A stretch of DNA of 34,089 bases from Alphaproteobacteria bacterium (GCA_013151255.1 JAADIQ010000017.1:1-34089), one strand, 5' to 3'. Counted from the first letter of the stretch, positions 8,801 through 16,060 are shown. Notes: generated from the sequence alone by a model not told the origin. Program-made: numbers and translations.

Positions 8801-9342
8801 GCGAGAGCGCAATCCGCAAACTGCGTACAGCGATTAGTGGGCTTAACCGTGAAGCGCGCCAGCGCCTGCTCGATGCGTTCGAGACCGTCAACACCAATTT
8901 CGGCAACCTGTTCAAGCGCCTGTTCAATGGCGGCCAGGCGGAATTGCGCCTGATCGACGCTGAAGACCCGCTCGACGCCGGGCTTGAAATTTACGCCTCG
9001 CCTCCGGGCAAGAAACTCGCCTCCATGTCGCTGATGTCCGGCGGCGAGCAGGCGTTGACGGCGACGGCGCTGATCTTTGCGGTGTTTATGGCCAATCCGG
9101 CGCCGCTCTGCGTCCTCGACGAGGTTGATGCGCCGCTTGACGACGCCAATGTCGAGCGTTTCTGCCGCTTGTTGCACGAGATGGCGGCGGAGACCGACAC
9201 CCGCTTCATCATCATCACCCACCACGCGCTGACCATGTCGCGGATGGACCGGCTTTACGGCGTCACCATGATCGAACGCGGCGTGTCGCAGCTGGTCTCC
9301 GTCGATCTCACCAAAGCCGAGCAGCTGGTCGCCGCGGAGTAG
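5866..9342 (+). CDS. smc: Chromosome segregation protein Smc
   Basis: Smc is the ATPase core of the bacterial condensin complex, which loops and aligns newly replicated DNA. From the GTG at 5866 (VRFTNVRLVGFKSF, the usual alphaproteobacterial beginning) it has 1158 residues. Walker A is GPNGCGKSN (31-39). Long Ala/Glu/Arg-rich coiled coils lie on both sides of a hinge at roughly 505-640. The signature LMSGGEQALTATALIF begins at residue 1056 and Walker B, LCVLDEVDAPLDD, at about 1081. In-frame ATGs at 5812 and 5833 would add residues that do not look like Smc. The ScpA/ScpB partners are not in the window. The last 110 bases are repeated with 10 differences at 11044-11153, so the 3' end may derive from recombination with a foreign smc allele. 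Confidence 0.96.
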   Translation: MRFTNVRLVGFKSFVEPTDFEIRDGLTGIVGPNGCGKSNLLEAMRWVMGATSAKALRGEGMDAVIFSGTSMRPSRNWAEVILTLDNADRTAPAEYNEHAELEVSRRIIRKDEGTQSLYRINSKEVRAKDVQLLFADASTGANSPALVRQGQVAELISAKPQNRRRLLEEAAGVTGLHSRRHEAELRLRAAEQNIDRLDDVISELETQKGALARQARQATRYRNVSGDIRRTEAMLCYLRWREAVDAQEKAAAGLSEISGLIEETVRVAAAATTAQTDAHAALEPLRLAEAQAAAALHRLTVARENLDDEAARAQAELNRLDAEIGRLKEDIAREKDLREDAEKAAEALNLEQGELASREASEADRLVEAEAVKAKAAAALEHIERAFDEKSVEAAEFEARRQTLNANIAGAESRLAKIANQIAAFHDERKLIEPTPEQARALEEAHAKFSATEQAVHAAEAAHHRTEEERSSAEGHEGALRGPLRSAEQSLTEIGAEREALRKVLATDDSDEWQPLIELVAVDPGYENALAAALGDDLGAATDDAAPAHWSRLGETSGEMAPAILPPGIRPLSDFVRAPAQLTRRLASIGVVEPHEGARICAALKPGCRLVSRDGDLWRWDGFVAHANAKTAAAIRLEQRNRLLVLERDFNAAEAGAAAARQAHEEAANALKASQASEREARQLFSDTRRALDTARAALSGLEREHERAAARIGSIDETLARLIEDQGETETAHRGLIDDRAALPDAALISEALAAMRDDVTAARNTAGEMLAAYNDIAREAQMRAERLGELAREQELWAQRSQTARDRIGELETRLSEAVAAHQTAEQAPAEIDEKRGRLLDQIAIAETRRNDDADALASGQQLAQDTDKAAKAADHEAAETREARARLEAQAEAAAERVEEAASIANETCECAPDELLGVAEHKQGKDIPARDDIERKLERYKRERENLGGVNLRADEELKEVGERLEELGVEREDCESAIRKLRTAISGLNREARQRLLDAFETVNTNFGNLFKRLFNGGQAELRLIDAEDPLDAGLEIYASPPGKKLASMSLMSGGEQALTATALIFAVFMANPAPLCVLDEVDAPLDDANVERFCRLLHEMAAETDTRFIIITHHALTMSRMDRLYGVTMIERGVSQLVSVDLTKAEQLVAAE
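9233..9342 (+). repeat. Direct repeat, copy A: 3' end of functional smc
   Basis: The last 110 bases of smc align without gaps to 11044-11153, with 100 of 110 identical by hand count. The identity starts at CCATGTCGCGGATGG and runs exactly to the TAG stop; sequence on either side does not match. Copy A is the one joined to the complete smc gene. Confidence 0.95.
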
Positions 9343-9350
9343 AAAAATAC

Positions 9351-10892
9351 TCAGTTTGCTGATTGCATTGTAGCGCCCTGCCTGTTCATGGCGGACAACT
9401 CTTCTCTTTGGAAGACTTTGCCTCCTTTAATCACGAGACGGATGCTCTCATAAGCGGCAATGTCTTCAAGCGGGTTTTGGTCCAACAGTAATAGATTGGC
9501 GCGTTTGCCTTCCTCAATAACGCCGACTTGATCTGCAATCTTAAACGCGCGCGCATTATTGATTGTCGCCGCCTGAAGAACCTCCAATGGCGTAAGCCCG
9601 AAGCGCGCCATCGCCCGCATCTCGAGATAACCGTTCAGACCCGGCGGATTGGAGAATGTCGGGCTTGACGGCGAATCGCTTGCCAGCAACAACAAGCCGC
9701 CATGCTTGTTGATGTATTCTGCGACTTGCCCAATCCGGCGCATCGCCGTTTCAGACGTCTCTGTATCACCGCCGGTTGGCGCATGCCCCAAAAACGCCTC
9801 GACAATATCCGGGTTTGAATCCAGCCGTTTCTTCATCAACGCACGAAACCATGCGCCGTCTTCCGATTTATGCCAGTCGATCAATTTCTGCGGCAAGCTG
9901 TGTGCAAGCAGCTCCGTATCAAGAAAAGCGGAATCAAAAGCCCGAATCTCACCTTCAATGACCTGGCTAGTAAGTTGAACGCCGACGCCATTTTCCATAA
10001 TGCGCTCAAGGATAAAAATAATGCCCTCTGGAAGCTCTTCTTCACTATTGAATTCTTCCCAATGCCAAAGGCCGTGTGCAATCACGTCAAGCTTGGCGAC
10101 GGCGGCCTGTCGCCACGCAGCTGTTGTATTGCCGTGCATCACATGTACAAGACCGTTTTCCGCTGCAAGCTGTTGGATTTCGCCGGTCAATTTATCGCTG
10201 GGCGTCGGCCAATCGAACAACCCGCCAAATCCGGACTCATGAAAAGTTTTTACGCAAGATGCATTCGTCTGTAACACTTTCTGAATCACAGCCACGGGCG
10301 TATGTTGCTTCAAATCGGTGGCGCTAGGAATTTCATCTTCCTGCCCTTCATCATAGATGAAATAGGGCGAAGAAAATTTTTGGTCTTCAGATGTGAACGC
10401 CATCCCGTAGCCGTTCGCCAAATTCAAGCGCTTACAATATATGAGGTCGGGATAATCTTCTGAAGCGCGCCATTGGCTGGCTGTTTCTTCCGACTGAGCG
10501 AGGTCTACCAGCGTGGTGAAACCAAAATACAAATAGCTGTACGGTTCCTGATCATAAAACGCGGCAACCAGTTCCGGGTGCGCTTCTGCATGATCGGCGC
10601 GCAAACCAGCGTCACCTCGTAAATGGACATGAGAATCGATCAGGCCGGGCGTCAGGTATTTTCCGCTCCCATCAATTGTCTCGGCCGCTTTGATCGCTTT
10701 GTCATAAGAGATGCGCGCAATCACGCCGTCCTGTATCAACACGTAAGCCCCGGCAGTCTCGTGCGGCGCTACCGGCGAGATCAGCGTGACGTTTTCAACG
10801 ACAGTCCCTCTCTCAACGATTTCAGGAGGCGCTGAGCAGCCAGCAGCAGCCAACACTATAGCCGCAAGCAAGGCGCCTATACTGTTTTTCAT
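9351..10892 (-). CDS. Amidohydrolase-superfamily lipoprotein, probably acquired
   Basis: This 513-residue lipoprotein has the lipobox AAGC with Cys19. It contains an imidazolonepropionase/dihydroorotase-like beta-sandwich plus TIM barrel: TPGLIDSHVHL gives the HxH metal ligands (H88, H90). Further candidate ligands are VHVMHGN, VIAHGLWHW and LLLASDSPS (the strand-8 Asp). The C-terminal RANLLLLDQNPL returns to the sandwich. It likely hydrolyses a cyclic amide or a peptide-like substrate in the periplasm; the substrate is not identifiable. GAGAGGGG precedes the ATG. Three 60-base lines sampled by hand give 47-50% GC, against about 60% or more in smc. The gene stands antiparallel to its neighbours and is bracketed by the two smc-tail copies, all of which points to insertion. 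Confidence 0.88.
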   Translation of the reverse strand: MKNSIGALLAAIVLAAAGCSAPPEIVERGTVVENVTLISPVAPHETAGAYVLIQDGVIARISYDKAIKAAETIDGSGKYLTPGLIDSHVHLRGDAGLRADHAEAHPELVAAFYDQEPYSYLYFGFTTLVDLAQSEETASQWRASEDYPDLIYCKRLNLANGYGMAFTSEDQKFSSPYFIYDEGQEDEIPSATDLKQHTPVAVIQKVLQTNASCVKTFHESGFGGLFDWPTPSDKLTGEIQQLAAENGLVHVMHGNTTAAWRQAAVAKLDVIAHGLWHWEEFNSEEELPEGIIFILERIMENGVGVQLTSQVIEGEIRAFDSAFLDTELLAHSLPQKLIDWHKSEDGAWFRALMKKRLDSNPDIVEAFLGHAPTGGDTETSETAMRRIGQVAEYINKHGGLLLLASDSPSSPTFSNPPGLNGYLEMRAMARFGLTPLEVLQAATINNARAFKIADQVGVIEEGKRANLLLLDQNPLEDIAAYESIRLVIKGGKVFQREELSAMNRQGATMQSAN

Positions 10893-11043
10893 GCCATCCC
10901 CTCTCCACCGGCCAAGCGTTTTAGTATCTCACAGTTTCAATCCCCGCCAGCCTGATGGTCGGATGAAGGGCTCGTTTTGACGATTTCAGGTTGGACCGGC
11001 ATAGAAAAAAGCGCGAAACTACGTTCACTTGCTGCAACCCTCG
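10893..11043. other. Intergenic part of the inserted segment
   Basis: This 151-base stretch has no gene. Its left edge holds the leader of the amidohydrolase gene. On the plus strand TTGACG at 10977-10982 is followed after 17 bases by CATAGA, a poor -10, so a promoter here is doubtful. Nothing resembling an integrase site, IS end or terminal inverted repeat was seen. Confidence 0.5.
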
Positions 11044-11153
11044 CCATGTCGCGGATGGACCGGCTTTACGGCGCTGCCATGATCGAGCGCGGCGTGTCGC
11101 AACTGGTCTCGGTCGACCTCACCAAAGCCGAGCAGCTAGTAGCCGCGCAGTAG
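11044..11153 (+). pseudogene. Orphan copy of the smc 3' end (direct repeat, copy B)
   Basis: These 110 bases match the end of smc (9233-9342) at 100 positions, including the stop codon. Read in the same frame from the ATG at 11046 they give 35 residues differing from the Smc C-terminus at only three positions (V to A, T to A, E to Q). The other differences are silent, which means both copies diverged while under selection in complete genes. No ribosome-binding site precedes it and everything upstream of the match is unrelated, so it is a remnant and not a gene. It lies just upstream of the atp promoter, where the native smc end would be expected. Confidence 0.9.
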
Positions 11154-11222
11154 CCGCCGCGTCGTCTCGCCGCGCTAGATTTCAGCGTTGAAAATCAATG
11201 CCTTACCGTTAAAGTCCGTTGC

Positions 11223-11251
11223 TTGACGCTGCGTTGCAGCGCCGTTATGGT
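11223..11251 (+). promoter_or_regulatory. Housekeeping-type promoter of the F0 ATP synthase operon
   Basis: TTGACG (11223-11228) and TATGGT (11246-11251) are separated by 17 bases, close to the sigma-70/RpoD optimum. The expected start of transcription near 11258 leaves a leader of about 50 bases before atpI. The promoter lies 70 bases downstream of the orphan smc tail and faces the atp genes. Confidence 0.6.
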
Positions 11252-11307
11252 CCGCGCGATTTCGAGGGGTGCGAGCGTTCGTTTCGCGCCCGTTTTCGGG
11301 CAGTTTG

Positions 11308-11589
11308 ATGGCGCGTAACGCCGACAAAAACCAACCGCCTCCGCTGGATGCGTTTTCGGACCGACTTGACGCAATGCGCGGCGAGGACGACCCGGAAGCG
11401 CCCAAACCAAGCGGCGCGGCATGGGGACGGGCGATGCGCGCATCGTCAGATTTGCTGGCCGGCATCTTTGTCGGCTCGCTGCTCGGGCTTGGGCTCGACC
11501 GCTTGTTAGGGTCGGAACCGTGGTTCCTCCTCGCCGGCATCGGGCTTGGATTTGCGGCCGGACTGCGAAACCTTTCGCGGTCTTTATAA
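11308..11589 (+). CDS. atpI: ATP synthase protein I (AtpI)
   Basis: The protein has 93 residues: a polar, Pro/Asp/Glu-rich N-terminus followed by two transmembrane helices (about SSDLLAGIFVGSLLGLGLD and WFLLAGIGLGFAAGL). This is the usual AtpI/AtpQ layout. AtpI assists assembly of the c-ring and is not part of the finished enzyme. It is the first gene of the F0 cluster. The ATG at 11308 is preferred to an in-frame ATG at 11269 because the family N-terminus is short and polar; only a weak GGG-rich site precedes it. Confidence 0.85.
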   Translation: MARNADKNQPPPLDAFSDRLDAMRGEDDPEAPKPSGAAWGRAMRASSDLLAGIFVGSLLGLGLDRLLGSEPWFLLAGIGLGFAAGLRNLSRSL

Positions 11590-11644
11590 TAAAAAACGCG
11601 ATGTCGTCCGATGGCGGATGGTTATCGCAAGACGGGAAGTGAGC

Positions 11645-12436
11645 ATGTACCGATTTCGCGCCGAAGGCCCGATGGAGCAGTTTGAAATCATTCCGATTTT
11701 TTCACTGCCCACGGGGTCAAACCTGCTGGCTTTCACCAATTCAGCACTGTGGATGGTAATCGGCACTGGCGCGATCATTGTCTTCTTCTTTGCAGCGACA
11801 CGGCGCGCGGCGCTGATCCCCGGACGGCTCCAGTCTATGGCGGAAGTGTTCTATGAGTTCGTCTCCGATCTGGTGCGCGACACAATAGGGCCGGAGGGGC
11901 GCAAGTTCTTCCCTTATGTGTTCACGCTCTTCATCTGGATTTTGGTCTCCAATATGTTTGGCCTGCTCCCCTCGCTCCCCGGCATGCCGCATGCGCTGCA
12001 CACATTCACGCCCACCAGCCACCTGATCGTGACGTTCGCGCTGGCGATGCTGACCATCACCATCGTCATCGTCTATGGGCTTTACAAAAACGGCCTCGGC
12101 TTCTTTAAGCTGTTTGCGCCTTCCGGCTTGCCGTTATGGTTGATGCCGCTGTTGATTTTGATCGAGGTGATCTCGTTCCTGTCGCGGCCTTTGAGCCTCG
12201 CCATCCGGTTGTTCGCCAATATGTTCGCCGGCCATGTGATCTTGAAACTGTTCGCCACTTTTGTGGTCTCGCTGCTCAGCGCCGGCGGTGCGGTGATGTT
12301 GTTCGGGATTGCGCCGTTCTTTGGCGTAATTGCGGTCACAGCGCTGGAGTTTCTGGTCACAGCGCTTCAGGCCTATGTCTTTGCGGTGCTGACTTGCATA
12401 TATCTCAATGACGCGGTCCACGCCGCCGACCACTAA
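11645..12436 (+). CDS. atpB: ATP synthase F0 subunit a
   Basis: Subunit a forms the proton half-channels of F1F0 ATP synthase. The 263-residue protein has five to six membrane helices. The diagnostic helix SRPLSLAIRLFANMFAGH contains the essential Arg (in LAIRLFANM) that faces the c-ring. The C-terminal helix ALEFLVTALQAYVFAVLTCI carries the conserved Glu and Gln. The start at 11645 has GGGAAGTGAG just upstream; longer readings would enter the end of atpI. A gap of 55 bases separates it from atpI. Confidence 0.95.
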   Translation: MYRFRAEGPMEQFEIIPIFSLPTGSNLLAFTNSALWMVIGTGAIIVFFFAATRRAALIPGRLQSMAEVFYEFVSDLVRDTIGPEGRKFFPYVFTLFIWILVSNMFGLLPSLPGMPHALHTFTPTSHLIVTFALAMLTITIVIVYGLYKNGLGFFKLFAPSGLPLWLMPLLILIEVISFLSRPLSLAIRLFANMFAGHVILKLFATFVVSLLSAGGAVMLFGIAPFFGVIAVTALEFLVTALQAYVFAVLTCIYLNDAVHAADH

Positions 12437-12446
12437 CAAATTTCCC

Positions 12447-12456
12447 GCGCGGGCTT
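12447..12456. repeat. Perfect palindrome in the atpB-atpE gap
   Basis: CCCGCGCGGG is a ten-base perfect palindrome ten bases after the atpB stop. In RNA it could cap the 3' end of the atpB segment and help set the higher stoichiometry of subunit c; this is inference. The gap also holds a strong AGGAG site before atpE. Confidence 0.35.
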
Positions 12457-12516
12457 TGAAGAGCCAACCGCGACATCGGGACCAACGGCTCAACGATATT
12501 TTAGGAGTGACTAACC

Positions 12517-12744
12517 ATGGACGCAGAAGCAGCAAAACTCATTGGCGCAGGCCTGGCCTCAATCCCGTTAGCCGGCGCCGGCGTCGGCCTTGGCCTGATC
12601 TTCGGCAACTTCCTGTCGGGCGCCTTTCGCAACCCATCAGCAGCGGCCGCCAACCAGCCGACCATGCTTCTCGCCTTCGCGCTGACCGAATTTACCGGTC
12701 TTCTCGGCTTCGCGATCGCGATGATCATTCTCTATACGTTCTAA
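12517..12744 (+). CDS. atpE: ATP synthase F0 subunit c
   Basis: This 75-residue hairpin of two membrane helices forms the rotating c-ring. The glycine-rich first helix (AGAGVGLGLIFGNF), the polar loop with Arg and Asn-Pro (FRNPSAA), and the second helix with the proton-binding Glu in ALTEFTGLLGF are all present. The Na+-type ligand pattern is not apparent, so proton coupling is expected. The ATG follows a strong AGGAG site, consistent with the high copy number of this subunit. Confidence 0.96.
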   Translation: MDAEAAKLIGAGLASIPLAGAGVGLGLIFGNFLSGAFRNPSAAAANQPTMLLAFALTEFTGLLGFAIAMIILYTF

Positions 12745-12777
12745 GCGACTTATTTCGCTGACTAAAAGGAGAAGACC

Positions 12778-13356
12778 TTGTCCGTCTTCGCTCTCGTTAC
12801 AAATGCGGCGGCAGCTGCAGAAGAAGCTCAAGCCCATGCGGCGGAGGCGTCTTCCGCCGGCCTGCCGCAGCTTGATCCCACATGGTGGCCGAGCCAGCTG
12901 TTCTGGCTGGCGATCACTTTCGGTATTCTTTACTGGCTGATGTCGACGCGGTTCTTACCCGCCATCGCCGGCGCCATTGAAGAACGCCGCGACCGCATCG
13001 CCGATGATCTCGATCAAGCCGGCGACTTCAAACGCCAGGCCGAAGACGCCGAGAGCGCCTATAACCAATCGCTGGCCGACGCCAAAGCCAAAGCCCAGGC
13101 GATTGCCGCCGACACCCGCGCGGAGATGGACGACGAAATCGCGGCGCTACAGGCCGAGACCGACGCGCAACTCGCCAAGCAGGTGGCTGCGGCCGAGACG
13201 CGCATTGGCGAGATGAAAGCAGCGGCCGCAACAAAGGTCGGAGAAGCGGCGGCGGAAACCGCGCGCGCGGTGGTTGAAACCTTAATCGACGAGGCGCCGA
13301 CCGAGGAAGCCGCCAGCCGCGCTGTCGCTGATGCTGCGGCCCGGCCCGAAGGATGA
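12778..13356 (+). CDS. ATP synthase F0 subunit b' (peripheral stalk)
   Basis: The protein has 192 residues: an Ala-rich N-terminal extension, one membrane helix (LFWLAITFGILYWLMSTRF) and a long Ala/Glu/Lys-rich helix. This matches the b' type found in photosynthetic and alphaproteobacterial ATP synthases, where b and b' form a heterodimeric stalk. The start is a TTG at 12778 supported by AAGGAGAAG seven bases upstream. The gene lies 33 bases after atpE and 4 bases before the b subunit. Confidence 0.93.
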   Translation: MSVFALVTNAAAAAEEAQAHAAEASSAGLPQLDPTWWPSQLFWLAITFGILYWLMSTRFLPAIAGAIEERRDRIADDLDQAGDFKRQAEDAESAYNQSLADAKAKAQAIAADTRAEMDDEIAALQAETDAQLAKQVAAAETRIGEMKAAAATKVGEAAAETARAVVETLIDEAPTEEAASRAVADAAARPEG

Positions 13357-13360
13357 ACCG

Positions 13361-13921
13361 ATGATCTCTTTAACAAGTCTTGCAGCGACGGCCGCCGAAG
13401 GCGCGGCGCAAGCCCAAGAAGCCAGCGGCGGCGGGCTTCTTCAGGATGTTTCGTTTTGGGTGACGCTTGCCTTCATCATCGTCATCGCCATTTTCGCGCG
13501 CGCCGGTATGCACACAATGATCGGCTCCGGCCTCGACAAACGCGCACAAAACATCGCCGATGAAATCAACGAAGCCCGGCGGATGCGCGAAGAAGCACAA
13601 GAGCTGCTCGCGCGCTATCAACGCCGCCAGCACGAGGCCGAAAGCGAGGCGGCGGCAATTATTGAGCAAGCGAAAAAAGACGCCAAGCGGATGACCCTGG
13701 AGGCGCGCGAGAAAATTGAGGCGCAGATGGAGCGCCGCGCCAAGGCCGCTGAGGACAAAATCGCCAGAGCCGAAGCGCAAGCCTTGTCGGAAGTGCGCGG
13801 CCAGACCGCCGATCTCGCCATCGCCGCCGCGCGCACCATCATTAAAGAGCGCATGGACACCGGCGCCCAGTCCGCCTTTATCGACCGGGCGATAGCGGAT
13901 GTGCGCAACAAGCTGAATTAA
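13361..13921 (+). CDS. atpF: ATP synthase F0 subunit b (peripheral stalk)
   Basis: This 186-residue partner of b' has an N-terminal membrane helix (VSFWVTLAFIIVIAIFARAG) and a long charged coiled coil (RRMREEAQELLARYQRRQ onward). The ATG at 13361 has AAGGA about eight bases upstream; a longer reading from 13331 lies inside the b' gene and is not favoured. The F1 genes (delta, alpha, gamma, beta, epsilon) are absent here, as expected for alphaproteobacteria, where F0 and F1 form separate operons. Confidence 0.93.
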   Translation: MISLTSLAATAAEGAAQAQEASGGGLLQDVSFWVTLAFIIVIAIFARAGMHTMIGSGLDKRAQNIADEINEARRMREEAQELLARYQRRQHEAESEAAAIIEQAKKDAKRMTLEAREKIEAQMERRAKAAEDKIARAEAQALSEVRGQTADLAIAAARTIIKERMDTGAQSAFIDRAIADVRNKLN

Positions 13922-14478
13922 TGACGGCTGCCACATCCGACGCGCAAGCCGTTCACGCATTCTGGTTTGAAGAAGCAACGCCAGCGCAGTGGTTCGTCCG
14001 CGACCCCGCATTCGATAAAACCATCTCCGAACGCTTTGGCGCAGCGCATCAAGCCGCGTGCGAGGCCCGCTTTAACGATTGGCAAACATCACCGCTCAGC
14101 GCTCTGGCGCTAATCCTTCTGCTCGATCAGTTTTCCAGAAATCTCTATCGCGACGACGCGCGCGCCTTTGCGCAGGATGCGCTCGCGCTTGAGGCGGCAA
14201 AACATGCGCTCGCCCGCGGCTTTGACCAGCAACGCCCGGACAGGGAAAAAGCCTTTTTCTATATGCCGTTCATGCATTCAGAAAATCTCGCCGCACAGGA
14301 ACAGTCCGTCGCTCTGTTCAAGAACAACCAGCCCGCCAGCGATAATCTTCGCTACGCTGTCAAGCATCATGAGATTATCGCACGGTTCGGACGCTTCCCG
14401 CATCGCAACCAAGTGATGGGCCGAACCTCAACGCCGGAAGAGATCGCCTATCTCGACGCCGGCGGATTTAATCCGTAG
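13921..14478 (+). CDS. DUF924 family protein
   Basis: The 185-residue protein begins AVHAFWFEEATPAQWFVRDPAFDKTI. It contains LALILLLDQFSRNLYRDDARAF, the most conserved DUF924 block, then FFYMPFMHSENLAAQE and GRFPHRNQVMGR. The family has an all-helical TPR-like fold and no established reaction. Its start codon shares a base with the atpF stop (TAATG), so translation is probably coupled to the F0 operon, although a role in ATP synthase is not implied by anything known. The 3' end overlaps the convergent next gene by 11 bases. Confidence 0.9.
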   Translation: MTAATSDAQAVHAFWFEEATPAQWFVRDPAFDKTISERFGAAHQAACEARFNDWQTSPLSALALILLLDQFSRNLYRDDARAFAQDALALEAAKHALARGFDQQRPDREKAFFYMPFMHSENLAAQEQSVALFKNNQPASDNLRYAVKHHEIIARFGRFPHRNQVMGRTSTPEEIAYLDAGGFNP

Positions 14479-15994
14479 CGCTTATATATTCATCAGGCGC
14501 GAGCGGGCGTGAGCGCGCCAGCAACACGTCAAGCGGCGTCGAGGTTCCGTCATCGCGCACCATGCGAACGTGATGCGGCTTGAGATTGCGCGCATGTGCG
14601 GCGCCGCAAGAATGGGCAATCATTGCCACGTCTTTGCGCATCTTTTCGACGTATTTTGCAACGCGCTGCGCCTTGCCAGCTGGAATAAGCCCGCCTTGCA
14701 GGCTTTTCTTATGGGTTGTAATGCCGGTCGGACAATTATTGGTGTGACACCGCATCGCCTGAATGCAGCCGATCGAAAACATGAACCCGCGCGCCGTGTT
14801 GACAATATCGGCGCCGGCGCAATAGGCCCACGCGACTTCCGCCGGGGTGACCAGCTTGCCGGCGGCGATCACCTTAATCCGATCGCGCAAACCCCGACGC
14901 TCCAGAATATCGACCAGCATCGGCAACGCCTGTTTTATCGGCAGGCCGACATTGTCCATCAATGACATTGGCGCCGCGCCAGTGCCGCCTTCGCCGCCAT
15001 CAAGGGTAATGAAATCCGGCGCGGAGGTTATTCCGCGCTGTTCGATAGCGTCGCACAAGTCATCGACCCAGCCATAGGCGCCGAGCACGGTTTTGAAACC
15101 GGTCGGCAATTTGGAAACCGCGCGAACATGGCTGACAAAATCCAGCAGCTCTTCGACATTGTCGATTTCCGGGTGGCGGTTGGGCGAAACCGACGCCTCG
15201 CCAACCGGAATGCCCCTGATCTTTGCGATTTCAGCACCAACCTTCGCCGCTGGAAGAATGCCGCCCTTGCCGGGCTTGGCGCCCTGGGCGAGTTTAATCT
15301 CGACCATTTTCACGGCCGGTTTTGCAGCAATGTCAGTGAGCTTTTTATCATCGAGCCGGCCTTGCCTGTCGCGCACGCCATATTTCGCCGTGCCGATTTG
15401 AAAGATGATGTCGCACCCGCCCGCCAGATGGTGCGGCGACAGCCCGCCCTCGCCGGTGTTCAGATAACACCGCGCCAATCCGGCGCCGAGCGACAGAGCC
15501 TCTATCGCCGGCTTGGAAAGCGCGCCATAGCTCATCGCAGAGATATTAATAATCGAGGAGGCAAGATACGGGTTAGGCGTATACGGACCAAACTCCACCG
15601 GCGGCGGGTCGCGCGCTTCTTCATCAAGCCGCGGAAATGCGCAATTGACGAAAATCGGCGTGCCGACAAGCGTAAGATTGCGGGTCGAGCCGAAGGGATG
15701 AATGTTGCTGCGCCCTTTTGCCGACTTATAAATCCAGTCGCGTTCAGCCCGGTTAAAGGGGAGCTCCTCACGGTCCAGCGCGAAGAAATATTGCCGGAAA
15801 AATTCCCCTAGGCGGGTAAAGAGATCGCGAAACCGACCGACGACAGGATAGTTGTGGCGGATTGCATCCTTCGACTGTGTCGCATCCACAACATACATCG
15901 TAATCAGCGCAAGGAAGACGAGGCCAACGATAAAAATGAACGCCATGGAAAGAATGCGTAGCGCATCCAGCGTGAAGCTTTGTAAAAAATCCAT
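14468..15994 (-). CDS. Membrane-anchored FMN-binding glutamate synthase-domain protein
   Basis: The protein has 508 residues. An N-terminal membrane helix (about residues 10-40, ILSMAFIFIVGLVFLALIT) is followed by the FMN/Fe-S domain of the large GltB subunit: SAMSYGALSKPAIEALSLGA, the NTGEGGLSPHH loop, LDGGEGGTGAAP for FMN, and the 3Fe-4S Cys cluster GCIQAMRCHTNNCPTGI. The glutaminase domain of full glutamate synthase is missing, as in the stand-alone FMN-binding glutamate synthase family, whose reaction is unsettled. The start at 15994 has GGAG in front; a GTG at 16006 is the alternative. The gene follows gcvPB on the same strand after about 80 bases. Confidence 0.88.
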   Translation of the reverse strand: MDFLQSFTLDALRILSMAFIFIVGLVFLALITMYVVDATQSKDAIRHNYPVVGRFRDLFTRLGEFFRQYFFALDREELPFNRAERDWIYKSAKGRSNIHPFGSTRNLTLVGTPIFVNCAFPRLDEEARDPPPVEFGPYTPNPYLASSIINISAMSYGALSKPAIEALSLGAGLARCYLNTGEGGLSPHHLAGGCDIIFQIGTAKYGVRDRQGRLDDKKLTDIAAKPAVKMVEIKLAQGAKPGKGGILPAAKVGAEIAKIRGIPVGEASVSPNRHPEIDNVEELLDFVSHVRAVSKLPTGFKTVLGAYGWVDDLCDAIEQRGITSAPDFITLDGGEGGTGAAPMSLMDNVGLPIKQALPMLVDILERRGLRDRIKVIAAGKLVTPAEVAWAYCAGADIVNTARGFMFSIGCIQAMRCHTNNCPTGITTHKKSLQGGLIPAGKAQRVAKYVEKMRKDVAMIAHSCGAAHARNLKPHHVRMVRDDGTSTPLDVLLARSRPLAPDEYISATD

Positions 15995-16041
15995 AACACT
16001 CCGCACAGTTGCCGTCAGAAATGTTTATAACCTATTCCAGC

Positions 16042-16060
16042 CCGCCATACACGATGGCGG
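16042..16060 (-). terminator. Hairpin at the end of the gcv operon
   Basis: CCGCCAT (16042-16048) and ATGGCGG (16054-16060) form a 7-bp stem with a 5-base loop, beginning about 13 bases after the gcvPB stop codon. A run of T does not follow on the minus strand, so it may be a partial terminator or an mRNA-end stabiliser separating gcvPB from the glutamate-synthase-domain gene. Confidence 0.4.

Noticed and set aside
10977..11005. Plus-strand promoter TTGACG-N17-CATAGA upstream of the orphan smc tail
   Set aside because: The -10 box matches poorly, and a much better promoter lies at 11223-11251.
9343..11043. Insertion sequence or integron-like element between the smc-tail repeats
   Set aside because: No transposase, integrase, terminal inverted repeat or attachment-site-like core was found; homologous recombination explains the repeats better.
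11046..11153. A 35-codon gene for a small protein identical in style to the Smc C-terminus
   Set aside because: There is no ribosome-binding site and the sequence is explained as the remnant of an smc 3' end.
13370..14011. Open frame of 213 codons antisense to atpF and the DUF924 gene
   Set aside because: Shadow of the coiled-coil coding sequence with no ribosome-binding site.
15128..15811. Open frame of 227 codons antisense to the glutamate-synthase-domain gene
   Set aside because: It is entirely inside a convincing gene and resembles no protein family.
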